From NCBI GenBank assembly GCA_021789975.1, contig JAJYIT010000003.1, positions 124,001 to 188,000 on the forward strand: a stretch of DNA of 64,000 nt, in the 5' to 3' direction. The stretch's first letter is position 1, and each line of letters begins with the position of its first letter. Position numbers and translations under genes: made by a program. A model generated the notes under the pieces. That model was not told the origin of the DNA. It searched no databases and saw nothing but the letters and a program-made list of their open reading frames with translations. Below are positions 9,780 through 18,135 of this stretch, one piece after another. This stretch comes from Bacteroidota bacterium (GTDB lineage Bacteria; Bacteroidota; Ignavibacteria; Kryptoniales; JAKASW01).

Positions 9780-10658
9780 ATGAAAATTACCGGCTGGTTC
9801 GTCATAGCCCTCTTCTTTGTTACAAGCGCAGCTGCACAATCCCTTCAGGACTCTGTCACCACCATGGCAAAGGCCTTCAAGGGAGACGTTGGAATTTATG
9901 CAATCAACCTTGATAACGGAGACACCATTTCGTACAACGGGGAGAAAATGTTTCCTACGGCAAGCGTGATAAAGATATATGTTCTTGCAAAATTGTATCA
10001 GGAAATAAAGGAAGGGAAACTCTCGATGAATCAGAGAGTCACTTTGGAAGATTCCGACAAGGTTCGTGGAAGCGGAATTTTGCTCTTCATGCACAAAGGG
10101 CTTAAGCCAACTCTCGGAGATCTCGCATGGCTTATGATCAATATGAGCGATAACGTGGCTGCCAATCTATTGACAGACGAAGTCGGCGGTGTGATGAAAG
10201 TGACCCGCTTCATACGCTCACTCGGTCTTGAACATACGCTGGAGCTCGCAAGAATTTTCGACAAAAGCGTTTATCCCGATTCGGCGCTGAGAAAAATTTA
10301 CGGCATAGGCGTCACAACCCCTCGCGAGACGGCAACTTTCATGAAGGAACTGTATGAAGAGAAAATCGTGGATAAGAACAGCTCGAGGAAGATGATCGAT
10401 CTTATGAAGTATCAGTTTTACAATACAAGCATACCGCGGTTCCTTCCCACGTGGCGCGACACTATTCAGATTGCGCATAAGACCGGCGCTCTAGATGCGA
10501 CGAGAAACGACTGTGCGATCATCTATACTCCAAGAGTTAATTATATACTCTGCGTCTTCACAAATCACAACGCCGATCGCCGCTGGATCACCGACAACGG
10601 CGCCGAGGTGTTTATAGCAAAAGTCTCACTCCTCATCTATAATCATTTTGTCAGATGA
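9780..10658 (+). CDS. Exported serine hydrolase of the class A beta-lactamase fold
   Basis: 292 residues from ATG 9780, preceded by GGAGA; the frame is open to 9753 but without a ribosome site. Signal peptide ~1-20 (cleavage after AAAQ). It has the active-site motifs of the penicillin-binding/beta-lactamase superfamily: Ser62-x-x-Lys65 (SVIK), Ser123-Asp124-Asn125 (SDN) and Lys234-Thr-Gly (KTG). The omega-loop motif E-x-x-L-N, which carries the deacylating Glu166 of true class A enzymes, is not visible between residues ~150 and 182. Hydrolysis of beta-lactams is therefore doubtful, and a periplasmic esterase or peptidase role is equally possible. Its stop overlaps the start of the alpha/beta hydrolase (ATGA). 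Confidence 0.85.
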   Translation: MKITGWFVIALFFVTSAAAQSLQDSVTTMAKAFKGDVGIYAINLDNGDTISYNGEKMFPTASVIKIYVLAKLYQEIKEGKLSMNQRVTLEDSDKVRGSGILLFMHKGLKPTLGDLAWLMINMSDNVAANLLTDEVGGVMKVTRFIRSLGLEHTLELARIFDKSVYPDSALRKIYGIGVTTPRETATFMKELYEEKIVDKNSSRKMIDLMKYQFYNTSIPRFLPTWRDTIQIAHKTGALDATRNDCAIIYTPRVNYILCVFTNHNADRRWITDNGAEVFIAKVSLLIYNHFVR

Positions 10659-11542
10659 TTGCTGTACTAGTCGCGCTATCGATTGTGTTGCTCGCTGGAA
10701 TTGTGATCGTCGGATACATCGGTCCGAGAATCCTTTTGATGCCGCAGAGGCGGGGGCCGGATTTTTACCGAAAGCGCTACGGCTTCGCGCACCCTTCTGA
10801 TCTGGGATTAAAATTCGAGGACGGCTCAGTTACGACCGAGGACGGATTGAGGCTTAGTTATTGGGCGATTGAGCCTCAGGACTGCGACCACAGAAACGGA
10901 TATGTTATCTACCTTCACGGAATCACCGATTCGAAATCGAGCGGGCTCAATTATGCGAAAGAGCTTATAGAGTTCTGTCAGAAGGTATTTTTGCTCGACA
11001 TGCGGAGCCACGGAGAGAGCGACGGGAAGTATTGCACTTACGGCTACTATGAAAAGAGGGATGTGTCAAAGCTCATCGATAAAATAAGGGACGACGACCC
11101 GGAGGCTGTAATTTCATTACTTGGAGTTTCGATGGGAGCGGCGATCGCACTGCAGACCGCCGCCGCCGATGATCGAGTGTCCCGGGTGATAGCGGTCGCA
11201 CCTTTCTACGATCTTTTTTCCATTGCGCTCGACCACCAGGTGAAAAAGATCGGGATCAGAAGCAGGATTCTCCTTCGACTGGTTCTACACCAGGCAGAAA
11301 GGATGGCGCGTTTCAAGGCAGACGAGGTCTCTCCCGCGCTGGATATTGGCAAGATCCAAGTGCCCGTATTGATAGTTCACGGTGAAGAGGACAAGACTGT
11401 AAAGAAGGAGTACTCTAAAATCCTCCAGGGATTAAATCACGGTGCGCAGCTGCTTGCTATTCCAGGTGCCGGACATATCGATGTGCTGGAGAAGGGCGGC
11501 AAAAATTACCTTGAAGAGCTCGAAAAATTCTTGAGGTCTTGA
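10655..11542 (+). CDS. Membrane-anchored alpha/beta hydrolase (COG1073-like)
   Basis: 295 residues. An N-terminal hydrophobic anchor (~3-28) is followed by an alpha/beta hydrolase domain with the oxyanion region YLHGITDSK, nucleophile Ser159 in GVSMGAA, acid Asp in VHGEEDKTV and His in GAGHIDVL. The family contains esterases and peptidases with unknown natural substrates. It is translationally coupled by a 4-nt overlap to the preceding serine hydrolase, so the two probably act on related cell-envelope substrates (inference). A hairpin lies just after the stop. Confidence 0.88.
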   Translation: MIAVLVALSIVLLAGIVIVGYIGPRILLMPQRRGPDFYRKRYGFAHPSDLGLKFEDGSVTTEDGLRLSYWAIEPQDCDHRNGYVIYLHGITDSKSSGLNYAKELIEFCQKVFLLDMRSHGESDGKYCTYGYYEKRDVSKLIDKIRDDDPEAVISLLGVSMGAAIALQTAAADDRVSRVIAVAPFYDLFSIALDHQVKKIGIRSRILLRLVLHQAERMARFKADEVSPALDIGKIQVPVLIVHGEEDKTVKKEYSKILQGLNHGAQLLAIPGAGHIDVLEKGGKNYLEELEKFLRS

Positions 11543-11550
11543 TAAAAAGA

Positions 11551-11604
11551 ACCCGCCCTGGGCAAAGGGCGGGTAGAAGGAGGCATTATAGGTAGGTCCT
11601 TCTT
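11551..11604 (+). terminator. Double hairpin after the hydrolase operon, probable terminator
   Basis: A perfect 8-bp GC stem (ACCCGCCC 11551-11558 with GGGCGGGT 11567-11574) is followed directly by a second stem (AGAAGGA 11575-11581 with TCCTTCT 11598-11604) ending in TTT. The first hairpin has no U-tract on this strand but has a T-rich stretch on the other side, so it may work bidirectionally. The rest of the gap to 11845 shows nothing else. Confidence 0.5.
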
Positions 11605-11845
11605 TGAGTGCTGGCTACGTATTTAGACGGATCGTCAGGAGGTTTGTTACAGGATACATAAGAATTTTTTCCGTTCGTGATAGATTGATTTACAGTCTTT
11701 GAATTGGCAGAAGGCGTGGAGTTCCTTAAACCAGCAGTGGTTCGCGTCAATCAAAATGGAGGCTCTGGAAATGGCGGAACGATATCACCCGATTTTTCAT
11801 TTATTTAGTTGAGCCTTAAATTTGGAAGGATAAAATTCAATCAAG

Positions 11846-12940
11846 ATGCGATGGTCATTCCCGGTCGGCAGGCTTTTCGGCATTCCAATAAGGATTCACT
11901 ATACCTTTATATTGCTGCTTCTGTTTATATGGTATGTTGAATCGACGATGCTTGGCCCGCGAGCGGGTTTTCAAGCGGTCTCGTTCTGGGTGCTGATTTT
12001 CCTCTGTGTCCTCCTTCATGAGTTCGGGCATAGCCTTGTGGCGAAATCATACGGACTCACCATCGCATCAATCCTCCTCCTCCCCATTGGCGGGGTTTCA
12101 CAAATAGTCGAATTGCCACGTGAGCCGGCAAGAGAAGTCGCCATAACTATTGCCGGTCCAATCGTCAATTTTTTGCTGGCAGGTTTGCTCCTCATCGTAG
12201 GAGAAATAATCGACCCATCGCTGAGGTTTTCGACAATTTCACTGGAAGGTGGAAATCTTATCGTGAATCTTTTCTGGGCGAATGCCCTGCTCGGTTTGTT
12301 CAACATAGTTCCGGCGTATCCAATGGACGGCGGCAGAATTCTCCGTGGGATGATCGCGATGCGGAAGGACTACTCGGAGGCTACCCGGCTAGCCGCGGAT
12401 GTGGGCAAACTTCTCGCGATCGGGTTCATCGTGATCGGTTTCTTCTACAATTGGTGGCTGATCCTGATCGGCATTTTTGTCTTCAGCGGGGCGAGCAGTG
12501 AAGCAGAGGCCGCAGCTCTGTCATCGTCGCTTTCTGAAATCCCCGTTCGCAATTTGATGATCACCGATTACAGGACCATTTCACCGAACGAGCCGTTCAC
12601 GGCCGTCGTCGAAAAGTCCCTCCACACATTCCAAAATGATTTCCCGGTTGTTAGTGACGGGCGGTTTGTCGGCATACTAACTCGGTCCTCAGTAATTGAA
12701 GCTCTCCACCATCGCATGCATGAATCTAAAGTCGGGGATATAGCAAGAAGCAGCTTTCCGACAATTCAACCGGATGAGATGGCTGCGGATGCCCTGTCCA
12801 GAATGCGAACAAGTCGCGTAACCGTCGCTCCAGTGGAAAAGGACGGGACTCTTCTTGGGATTATTACGATAGAAAAATTGTTAGAAGCATCAGACATATT
12901 CCCGAAAGGAAAATCTTTGAAAGATGGATCACAAAAGTAG
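11846..12940 (+). CDS. Site-2 protease family zinc metalloprotease (M50B) with CBS pair
   Basis: Intramembrane metalloprotease of 364 residues. Zinc motif HEFGH (His58, Glu59, His62) lies in a hydrophobic segment, and the third ligand is Asp161 in NIVPAYPMDGGR. About six membrane segments span residues ~18-215. The C-terminal half (~235-355) is a CBS domain pair, which in this subfamily (Rip3/archaeal S2P-like) probably binds an adenine nucleotide and regulates cleavage. Such proteases release membrane-tethered regulators or degrade membrane proteins. No anti-sigma substrate is visible nearby. It overlaps the GWxTD lipoprotein gene by 17 nt. Confidence 0.92.
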   Translation: MRWSFPVGRLFGIPIRIHYTFILLLLFIWYVESTMLGPRAGFQAVSFWVLIFLCVLLHEFGHSLVAKSYGLTIASILLLPIGGVSQIVELPREPAREVAITIAGPIVNFLLAGLLLIVGEIIDPSLRFSTISLEGGNLIVNLFWANALLGLFNIVPAYPMDGGRILRGMIAMRKDYSEATRLAADVGKLLAIGFIVIGFFYNWWLILIGIFVFSGASSEAEAAALSSSLSEIPVRNLMITDYRTISPNEPFTAVVEKSLHTFQNDFPVVSDGRFVGILTRSSVIEALHHRMHESKVGDIARSSFPTIQPDEMAADALSRMRTSRVTVAPVEKDGTLLGIITIEKLLEASDIFPKGKSLKDGSQK

Positions 12941-14210
12941 TTTTAGCTTAACCGCCAAATCCCTGGGCCTTTCGGCTTTATTATTGGGATTGGCGCTCTT
13001 TTCCTCGGGTTGCGGTCCGGGGCTGAGAACTTTTCCTCCAAGTCTGAAAAACACTCTGTTTCCGCCGCGATTCGGCTTCTTCATCGTCAATTATCCGTCG
13101 CCTCTTTCTGACTCATCGGTTGCAGATTTCTATTCACGCCTCAGGTATGACGACCTGGTGTTTGAGAAAAACGATTCCGGATTTGCAGCACACTATCAGT
13201 TTTCGGTCAGCGTATTCTCCGACAAGGATCTTACGGAGCTACAGTATTCGAAGATCTTCGACAGACACATTATAGTACGGAGTTATGCAGAGACCAACTC
13301 GACAACACAATTCGATACTCTCAGGGATATGCTTGCTTTGCCGGCCGGCAAGTACTATCTGGTACTGAAGCTTCTCGATTTCAACACCAGTCAGACGTCA
13401 TCGAGAGAGTTTACACACGTCTTTAAGAATTTCCGGGAAGACCCAATCGGCATTAGCGACGTACTCATCTATGACAGTGCCGACACCAGCGGCATCCCCG
13501 TTACTTACGTCAAGAGCAGAGAGGATACTCTTTCCGCGGAGTTCTACGTAACCACTAAACACCTTCCATCAGACATTGCGTTGCGCATTCTGGCCAAATC
13601 GGTTGAAGTCCCGACCCAAATCGACACGACCTTCCACCTCGCTATGTCGGCTAAAGTGGTACACTACCGCGTCCCGATCGAGATAGCATCGCTTGAACCC
13701 GGCAGTTATGTCCTAAAAGTGTCGGTTGAGAAAGACAAGGACCAGAGTTCCTCGGAGACCTATTTCTCGATCACGAGAAGCCAGCTTCCAAAACTCCCGA
13801 TCGAGCTCGACCAGGACATCGATCCGCTTATATATATCGCCTCTCCCAATATCGTGGACCAAATGAAAAAGGGAACGTTCGCTGAGCGGAAGGAAAAGTT
13901 CCTTCAGTTCTGGCTGACACGGGCGCACGGTGATTCTGCTCTCGCGGTTGCAATGCGTGATGAGTTCTACAAACGAGTCGATTACGCCAACAATCGCATG
14001 AGAGGTGGAATTGAAAAGGGATGGCGAAGCGACCAGGGAAGGGTTTACATTATCTACGGGCCGCCGGACCAGGTCGATAATCATGAACAAGGTTTCAATT
14101 CACCGGCCTACCAGATTTGGTACTATTATTCCCTCCACCTGGAATTTGTTTTCGTAGATGAGTTCGGAACGGGTGACTACAGACTGGTACAGGAGAGCCA
14201 AACCGGTTGA
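12924..14210 (+). CDS. GWxTD domain-containing lipoprotein
   Basis: 428 residues. The N-terminal hydrophobic segment ends in a lipobox-like FSSGC (Cys30), so it is probably a lipoprotein. The middle (~60-320) is beta-rich. The C-terminal ~100 residues form the GWxTD domain, with KGWRSDQGRVYIIYGPPDQV near residue 365 and the following WYYYSLHLEFVFVDEFGTGDY. This domain is widespread in Bacteroidota, Ignavibacteria and relatives, and its function is unknown. The gene starts within the end of the site-2 protease gene, so they are one transcription unit. A structured hairpin follows 32 nt after the stop. Confidence 0.9.
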   Translation: MDHKSSFSLTAKSLGLSALLLGLALFSSGCGPGLRTFPPSLKNTLFPPRFGFFIVNYPSPLSDSSVADFYSRLRYDDLVFEKNDSGFAAHYQFSVSVFSDKDLTELQYSKIFDRHIIVRSYAETNSTTQFDTLRDMLALPAGKYYLVLKLLDFNTSQTSSREFTHVFKNFREDPIGISDVLIYDSADTSGIPVTYVKSREDTLSAEFYVTTKHLPSDIALRILAKSVEVPTQIDTTFHLAMSAKVVHYRVPIEIASLEPGSYVLKVSVEKDKDQSSSETYFSITRSQLPKLPIELDQDIDPLIYIASPNIVDQMKKGTFAERKEKFLQFWLTRAHGDSALAVAMRDEFYKRVDYANNRMRGGIEKGWRSDQGRVYIIYGPPDQVDNHEQGFNSPAYQIWYYYSLHLEFVFVDEFGTGDYRLVQESQTG

Positions 14211-14241
14211 GGCTGAGCTTGAGCTGCTGAATTTAATCCGG

Positions 14242-14290
14242 CTCCCGGGTTTGTATGCTCGGCATGTCATCGAGCGAAGCAACCCGGGAG
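14242..14290. repeat. Nested perfect inverted repeat (hairpin) after the GWxTD gene
   Basis: CTCCCGGGTT (14242-14251) pairs perfectly with AACCCGGGAG (14281-14290). Inside, GCTCG (14257-14261) pairs with CGAGC (14271-14275). No T-tract follows on either strand. It may be an unusual terminator or mRNA-stabilising structure. Confidence 0.6.
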
Positions 14291-14658
14291 TATCACGAAA
14301 TCTTCTTGCTGCACGTGTCTGTTTCGTCACTGAGTTCTGTGCGTACCGATTTGTCGCTGCAACAGATGACATTCGAAAAACATCCTCCTGTACTCTCTTC
14401 AATTGTTGATATTCCTAAGTGGTGTCCCTATATTCGTCTAAGACTCCGAAGTCAAATTCGTGGGTCCATTGAGTCGTGTTGAAAAAATTACTTGAGTTCA
14501 GGTCAGCGGGCTGACCCGTAACGACGATCTACAATTGACTGGAAGAGAGCCTTTCCAGATTAGTGCGATCCGGAGAGAGATCTCCCTCATTCCTGCAAAC
14601 CAAATGCTTGAGATTATGATCACCCGCGGATACTGAACCGGTGAGAAAGGATTTGGAG
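14291..14658. other. Intergenic region with a short inverted repeat
   Basis: No gene recognised. GGTCAGC (14501-14507) and GCTGACC (14510-14516) form a 7-bp inverted repeat around two bases, a possible operator or small hairpin about 140 bp before the TPR gene. AAGGA at 14646-14650 is the ribosome site of the next gene. Confidence 0.4.
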
Positions 14659-15723
14659 ATGGGATTTCCTGGATTCATATCTTTAGTTATTCTATTGATC
14701 GCATCGGTCGCTACGGCACAATCTAAACTAGACAGGGCCGTCCAATTCGTCAAAGAGGGCCAGTACGACATCGCAGCTCCTATGCTTGAACAGATCGCAA
14801 AGGAGCCCCCGGGAAATGCTTCCGCCTGCTATTATCTCGGCATAATCAACATGGCTTCGGACTACGATCGATCAATCCAATATCTTGAGAAGGCGATCGA
14901 GCTGAATTACGGTGATGCCGAGTACCATCTTACACTGGGAAACGCTTACGGTATTAAGGCCGCAGGTGGCAGTATATTCGGCAAGATCGGGGCCGCCGGT
15001 AATTGCCTGAAACAGTTTAAGTTGGCCACCCAACTCGATCCAAAATATGCCGATGCACGGGCAGCACTTATTGAATACTATCTCCAGGCTCCGGGCATCA
15101 TAGGAGGGAGTGTTGAAAAGGCCCTGGCGGAGGCTGACACGATCAAGATGATGGATCCCTGTAGAGGATATCTGGAAGAAGGCAGGATCTACGAAAACCG
15201 AAAGGATGCGGCAAAGCAATTGCAGTCCTACGAAAAAGCTCTTTCGGTTGACCCGAAGAGCCTTGTCGCCTACCGGGCGCTCCTTTGGTTTTATTCAGGA
15301 AGGAAAGATGAAAAGAAGGCGAAGGAGATTTTCACTGAAGGACTGAAAGCCGTCTCTGAAAAATCTGAATTGTACTACTCGGTCGGTCTATACTTCTCCC
15401 AAAAGGGGGATTTCACCAGGGCCGAGGATATGTTTCGCTCGGCAATCAAGATGGATTCGACCAACGCGGGGAGCTACTATCATCTCGGTTTATGCGCGCT
15501 CCTGTCGGGCAAAAACCTGGAAGGGGGGCTTGCAGATTTTCAGAAGTGTCTACAAATAGATCCGGCAAAACACTCACCAACCTGGCCATACGTACATTGG
15601 AGGATGGGAATGATTCACGAGAAGCTTGGGAACAAGAGTGCGGCTAAATCTGAATACGAGATTGCTTACAAGATGAATTCCCACATAGAAGTGATCAAGA
15701 AAGCACTTGAGGCAATGAAGTGA
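14659..15723 (+). CDS. Exported tetratricopeptide-repeat protein
   Basis: 354 residues from ATG 14659 (AAGGA 8 nt upstream); an in-frame GTG at 14641 is less likely. Signal peptide ~1-21 with cleavage after TAQ. The remainder is built of TPR-like helical pairs (for example residues ~20-110 and ~190-350, with repeated A-x-x-Y and L-x-x-D-P patterns such as LSVDPKSLVAYRAL and LQIDPAKHSPTWPYV). It is probably a periplasmic scaffold; the partner is unknown. Its stop overlaps the GTG start of a now-broken membrane protein gene, which was probably its operon partner. Confidence 0.88.
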   Translation: MGFPGFISLVILLIASVATAQSKLDRAVQFVKEGQYDIAAPMLEQIAKEPPGNASACYYLGIINMASDYDRSIQYLEKAIELNYGDAEYHLTLGNAYGIKAAGGSIFGKIGAAGNCLKQFKLATQLDPKYADARAALIEYYLQAPGIIGGSVEKALAEADTIKMMDPCRGYLEEGRIYENRKDAAKQLQSYEKALSVDPKSLVAYRALLWFYSGRKDEKKAKEIFTEGLKAVSEKSELYYSVGLYFSQKGDFTRAEDMFRSAIKMDSTNAGSYYHLGLCALLSGKNLEGGLADFQKCLQIDPAKHSPTWPYVHWRMGMIHEKLGNKSAAKSEYEIAYKMNSHIEVIKKALEAMK

Positions 15724-16104
15724 GAAGTGGCAAGACTCTGCGATACGGTTTTGGAATTCTCCTGGCATTCGTTGTATTGAACGCCTTCGCAGGCGGCTAT
15801 TATGGCATGTCCGGCGCGGAGGGGATCCCCAAAAAATGATCTACCGGGAGTCTGTTCCAGGACTACTTTGTCCGGGTGGCATCCTCTTTCTTGTGGTCGG
15901 CGGATCTTTTCTCTTTGCCGCAATTGCTGTCTTTGAGAAGTGCGACACGCAAGGGCCGCCGGACTTCCGGCAGGCACAGTCGTATTGATCTGGTTAGGCG
16001 TTGAATCAACGATCATCGGCTAAGCTTTCCGAATGCAGCCGGCAACCGCTGTCGCCGGCCTGCTTGCCATCGGATTGTCCTTCCTGCTTCCTAAATATAC
16101 ATGA
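15720..16104 (+). pseudogene. Decayed small membrane-protein gene
   Basis: Starting at GTG 15720, which overlaps the TPR stop as GTGA, the frame reads a hydrophobic protein (LLAFVVLNAFAGGYYG) up to a TGA at 15837-15839. Coding sense continues past it (STGSLFQDYFV), then after a frame change reads GGILFLVVGGSFLFAAIAVF, then after another frame change AGTVVLIWLGVESTIIG, a TAA, and PATAVAGLLAIGLSFLLPKY before a final TGA at about 16104. This gives one small protein of about 130 residues with roughly four membrane segments, broken by at least two stops and two frameshifts. The family was not identified. Sequencing error is unlikely with this many lesions. Confidence 0.75.
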
Positions 16105-16142
16105 AGAGAGCTTGGTACTATTTCATAAGGCAGTGGGATGAT

Positions 16143-16160
16143 CCGCCAACAGGCGGTTTT
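16143..16160 (+). terminator. Rho-independent terminator
   Basis: The stem CCGCC-AACA-GGCGG (16143-16156) is followed by TTTT and further T-rich sequence. It is enclosed in a wider inverted repeat, GTGGGATG (16133-16140) and CATCCCAC (16179-16186). It probably ends the TPR/membrane-protein unit. Confidence 0.65.
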
Positions 16161-16254
16161 AACTTTTATTGAGATAACCATCCCACTACTCTTTTGTGAC
16201 GTGGACAAGAAATAAAAGACGAAGCTGCATTATCTTGTTTGATAAGAAATAATT

Positions 16255-16707
16255 ATGCCGACGAAGTATTCTCACACCAACGTAATCAGTGAAGACTGGC
16301 AGAAGCTGGCAAAGTTCTATATCGAGGTCTTCGACTGCAAGCCTGTACCACCGGAACGAGATGAGTCGGGTGAGTGGTTGGAAAAAGGGACAGCAGTGAA
16401 GAACGCGCATCTTAAAGGTGTTCACCTCAGGCTTCCCGGCTGGGGCGACGATGGTCCGACACTTGAGATTTACTCGTACCATGAAATGCTTGACAAACCG
16501 TCACAACCCCGGGCAAACCGAAAGGGATTTGGCCACCTCGCATTTCATGTGGACGACGTGAAGACAAAACTGGAAGATGTAGTAAGCAGCGGCGGACATC
16601 GGCTTGGTGAAATCGCTACGAGTAAAATAGAAGGAGCCGGCACTATCACTTTCACATATGTCACAGATCCGGAAGGAAACATAATTGAAATACAAAATTG
16701 GGAATAA
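16255..16707 (+). CDS. VOC family (glyoxalase/dioxygenase-like) protein
   Basis: 150 residues covering two beta-alpha-beta-beta-beta modules. The probable metal ligands are visible: His in YSHTNVI at the N-terminus, Glu in TLEIYSY, His in GHLAFHVDD and Glu in NIIEIQNWE near the end. Family members include glyoxalase I, ring-cleaving dioxygenases and resistance proteins, and the substrate cannot be assigned. The following gene starts 14 nt downstream. Confidence 0.88.
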   Translation: MPTKYSHTNVISEDWQKLAKFYIEVFDCKPVPPERDESGEWLEKGTAVKNAHLKGVHLRLPGWGDDGPTLEIYSYHEMLDKPSQPRANRKGFGHLAFHVDDVKTKLEDVVSSGGHRLGEIATSKIEGAGTITFTYVTDPEGNIIEIQNWE

Positions 16708-16721
16708 AGGAGGCAGAAACG

Positions 16722-17345
16722 ATGGGAGTTCTAAGACGGATGTTCGGACCTAGCAAGAAGGAGATATGGGGAAAACTCAGCAAGGAAATCAACGGGGAGT
16801 ACGTTGACGGGGGTGTTTGGAAGGGAGATAAGGTGGTCGCCAGGACAGGCGAGTGGATTGTCACGTTAGATACCTACACGGTTTCGAACGGAAAAACTTC
16901 GACTACTTACACGAGAATAAGAGCTCCTTTCATTAATAAAGACGGATTCAAGTTTACGATTTATCGCAAAAGCATATTTAGCGGGATTGGCAAATTGTTC
17001 GGCATGCAAGACATTGAGATCGGCATTCCGACGTTCGATAATGCTTTCATCATCAAGGGCAACAATAAACTCAAAGTGATGCAGTTGTTATCCGATACCA
17101 GGATCAGAGAACTTATGGAAGCGCAACCGGCATTGTACGTCTCAGTTAAAGACGATGAAGGGTGGTTCGGCGCTGAGTTTCCGAAAGGGGTGGACGAATT
17201 GTATTTCCAGGCAATCGGCGTAATCAAGGATCCTGAGAGACTGAAAAACCTATTCGACATTTTTTCGGAAGTCCTGAACCAGTTGTGTCGCATCGGCTCT
17301 GCATACGAGAACGATCCAAATGCAAGCCCGGATCGGTCTCACTAA
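16722..17345 (+). CDS. Uncharacterised cytoplasmic protein
   Basis: 207 residues from ATG 16722, chosen because a strong AGGAGG lies 7 nt upstream; the frame is open to 16698. No signal peptide or strong membrane segment. It is a mixed alpha/beta protein with a basic N-terminus (RRMFGPSKKEIW) and central strands (WIVTLDTYTVSNGKTSTTYTR). It resembles conserved hypothetical proteins that may bind membranes peripherally. I do not recognise the family. It probably lies in one operon with the VOC gene upstream and the small membrane protein downstream (14-nt spacings). Confidence 0.75.
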   Translation: MGVLRRMFGPSKKEIWGKLSKEINGEYVDGGVWKGDKVVARTGEWIVTLDTYTVSNGKTSTTYTRIRAPFINKDGFKFTIYRKSIFSGIGKLFGMQDIEIGIPTFDNAFIIKGNNKLKVMQLLSDTRIRELMEAQPALYVSVKDDEGWFGAEFPKGVDELYFQAIGVIKDPERLKNLFDIFSEVLNQLCRIGSAYENDPNASPDRSH

Positions 17346-17359
17346 TCAATAAGGGCGTC

Positions 17360-17737
17360 ATGAGCGGAACGGTGGTTATTTACGCTGGCGCATCCATCAT
17401 CCTCGCTTGGGGGATCGCTCACCTGTTCCCTACGCGCAGCGTGGTGCGCGGGTTTGGAGAAATTTCGTCTGACAATAGTCACATCATCGTAATGGAATGG
17501 ATAACTGAAGGAGTCAGCCTTGTCTTTATCGGCCTGCTGACAGGCGTAGTTAACTACATCGATCGTGGTAGTCCGGTGTCGAGCGTTGTTTTCTGGTCGG
17601 CGTTTATCATGCTGAACACACTTTCGGGGATTTCTCTTTTCACCGGTTTCAGGCATTCATTTATCGCGTTCAAGCTCTGCCCTTTCATTTTCACTGGCTC
17701 GTCCTTGCTGATTATCGTTGGCAGCTACATCGATTGA
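17360..17737 (+). CDS. Small integral membrane protein, four predicted segments
   Basis: 125 residues from ATG 17360; the frame is open upstream into the previous gene, but the hydrophobic protein begins here (MSGTVVIYAG). Hydrophobic segments lie around residues 3-22, 48-67, 75-95 and 103-123. The HLFPT and EWITEG motifs and the overall size resemble small uncharacterised DoxX/DUF-type membrane proteins. The function is unknown. It follows the previous gene by 14 nt. Confidence 0.65.
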   Translation: MSGTVVIYAGASIILAWGIAHLFPTRSVVRGFGEISSDNSHIIVMEWITEGVSLVFIGLLTGVVNYIDRGSPVSSVVFWSAFIMLNTLSGISLFTGFRHSFIAFKLCPFIFTGSSLLIIVGSYID

Positions 17738-18135
17738 ATAGGGGTTCACAGCCAAGAAAAAGAGTCGCGGAGATTCCGGGAATCATCGGATGGGGAGGCG
17801 CTGCTCATTGCCGCCGGGGAGATCCAAGCATTCGAGAGGCAGGATGCAGATTTCTCCGCTCTTCGAATCCCTCCGGTTCTCTTGCCGAATAATCAGATCG
17901 GTGAAAGCACCCGGCATTAGAATCGATGCTCCCGGTGTTTGCTGCCCATGGCCGCTCCAGACTTCACGAGAGTGCGATGCCTTCACATTGAAATTCCAGT
18001 TATTGCGTCTTAATATCAAAATAGATGACCACACTGTGTCAGGGGTCATTCGGTAAGTTTGAGATCATTGAAGTTGGACCATGGGAAGCCGATTAACTAA
18101 CTCCAGATAAATTGCCATGAAAGGAAACAACAGAG
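17738..18135. other. Intergenic region with a doubtful open frame
   Basis: About 400 bp. The minus strand has an open frame of 88 codons (18049-17783). Its sequence (for example SGEICILPLECLDLPGG) looks slightly protein-like but has no recognised family or ribosome site, and an equally long frame lies opposite it. It may be a gene remnant, and I do not call a gene. Confidence 0.3.

Noticed and set aside
17783-18049. 88-codon minus-strand frame in the gap before the caspase gene
   Set aside because: Parts look protein-like, but no family, ribosome site or conserved neighbour supports it, and an equal frame lies opposite. Left as intergenic.
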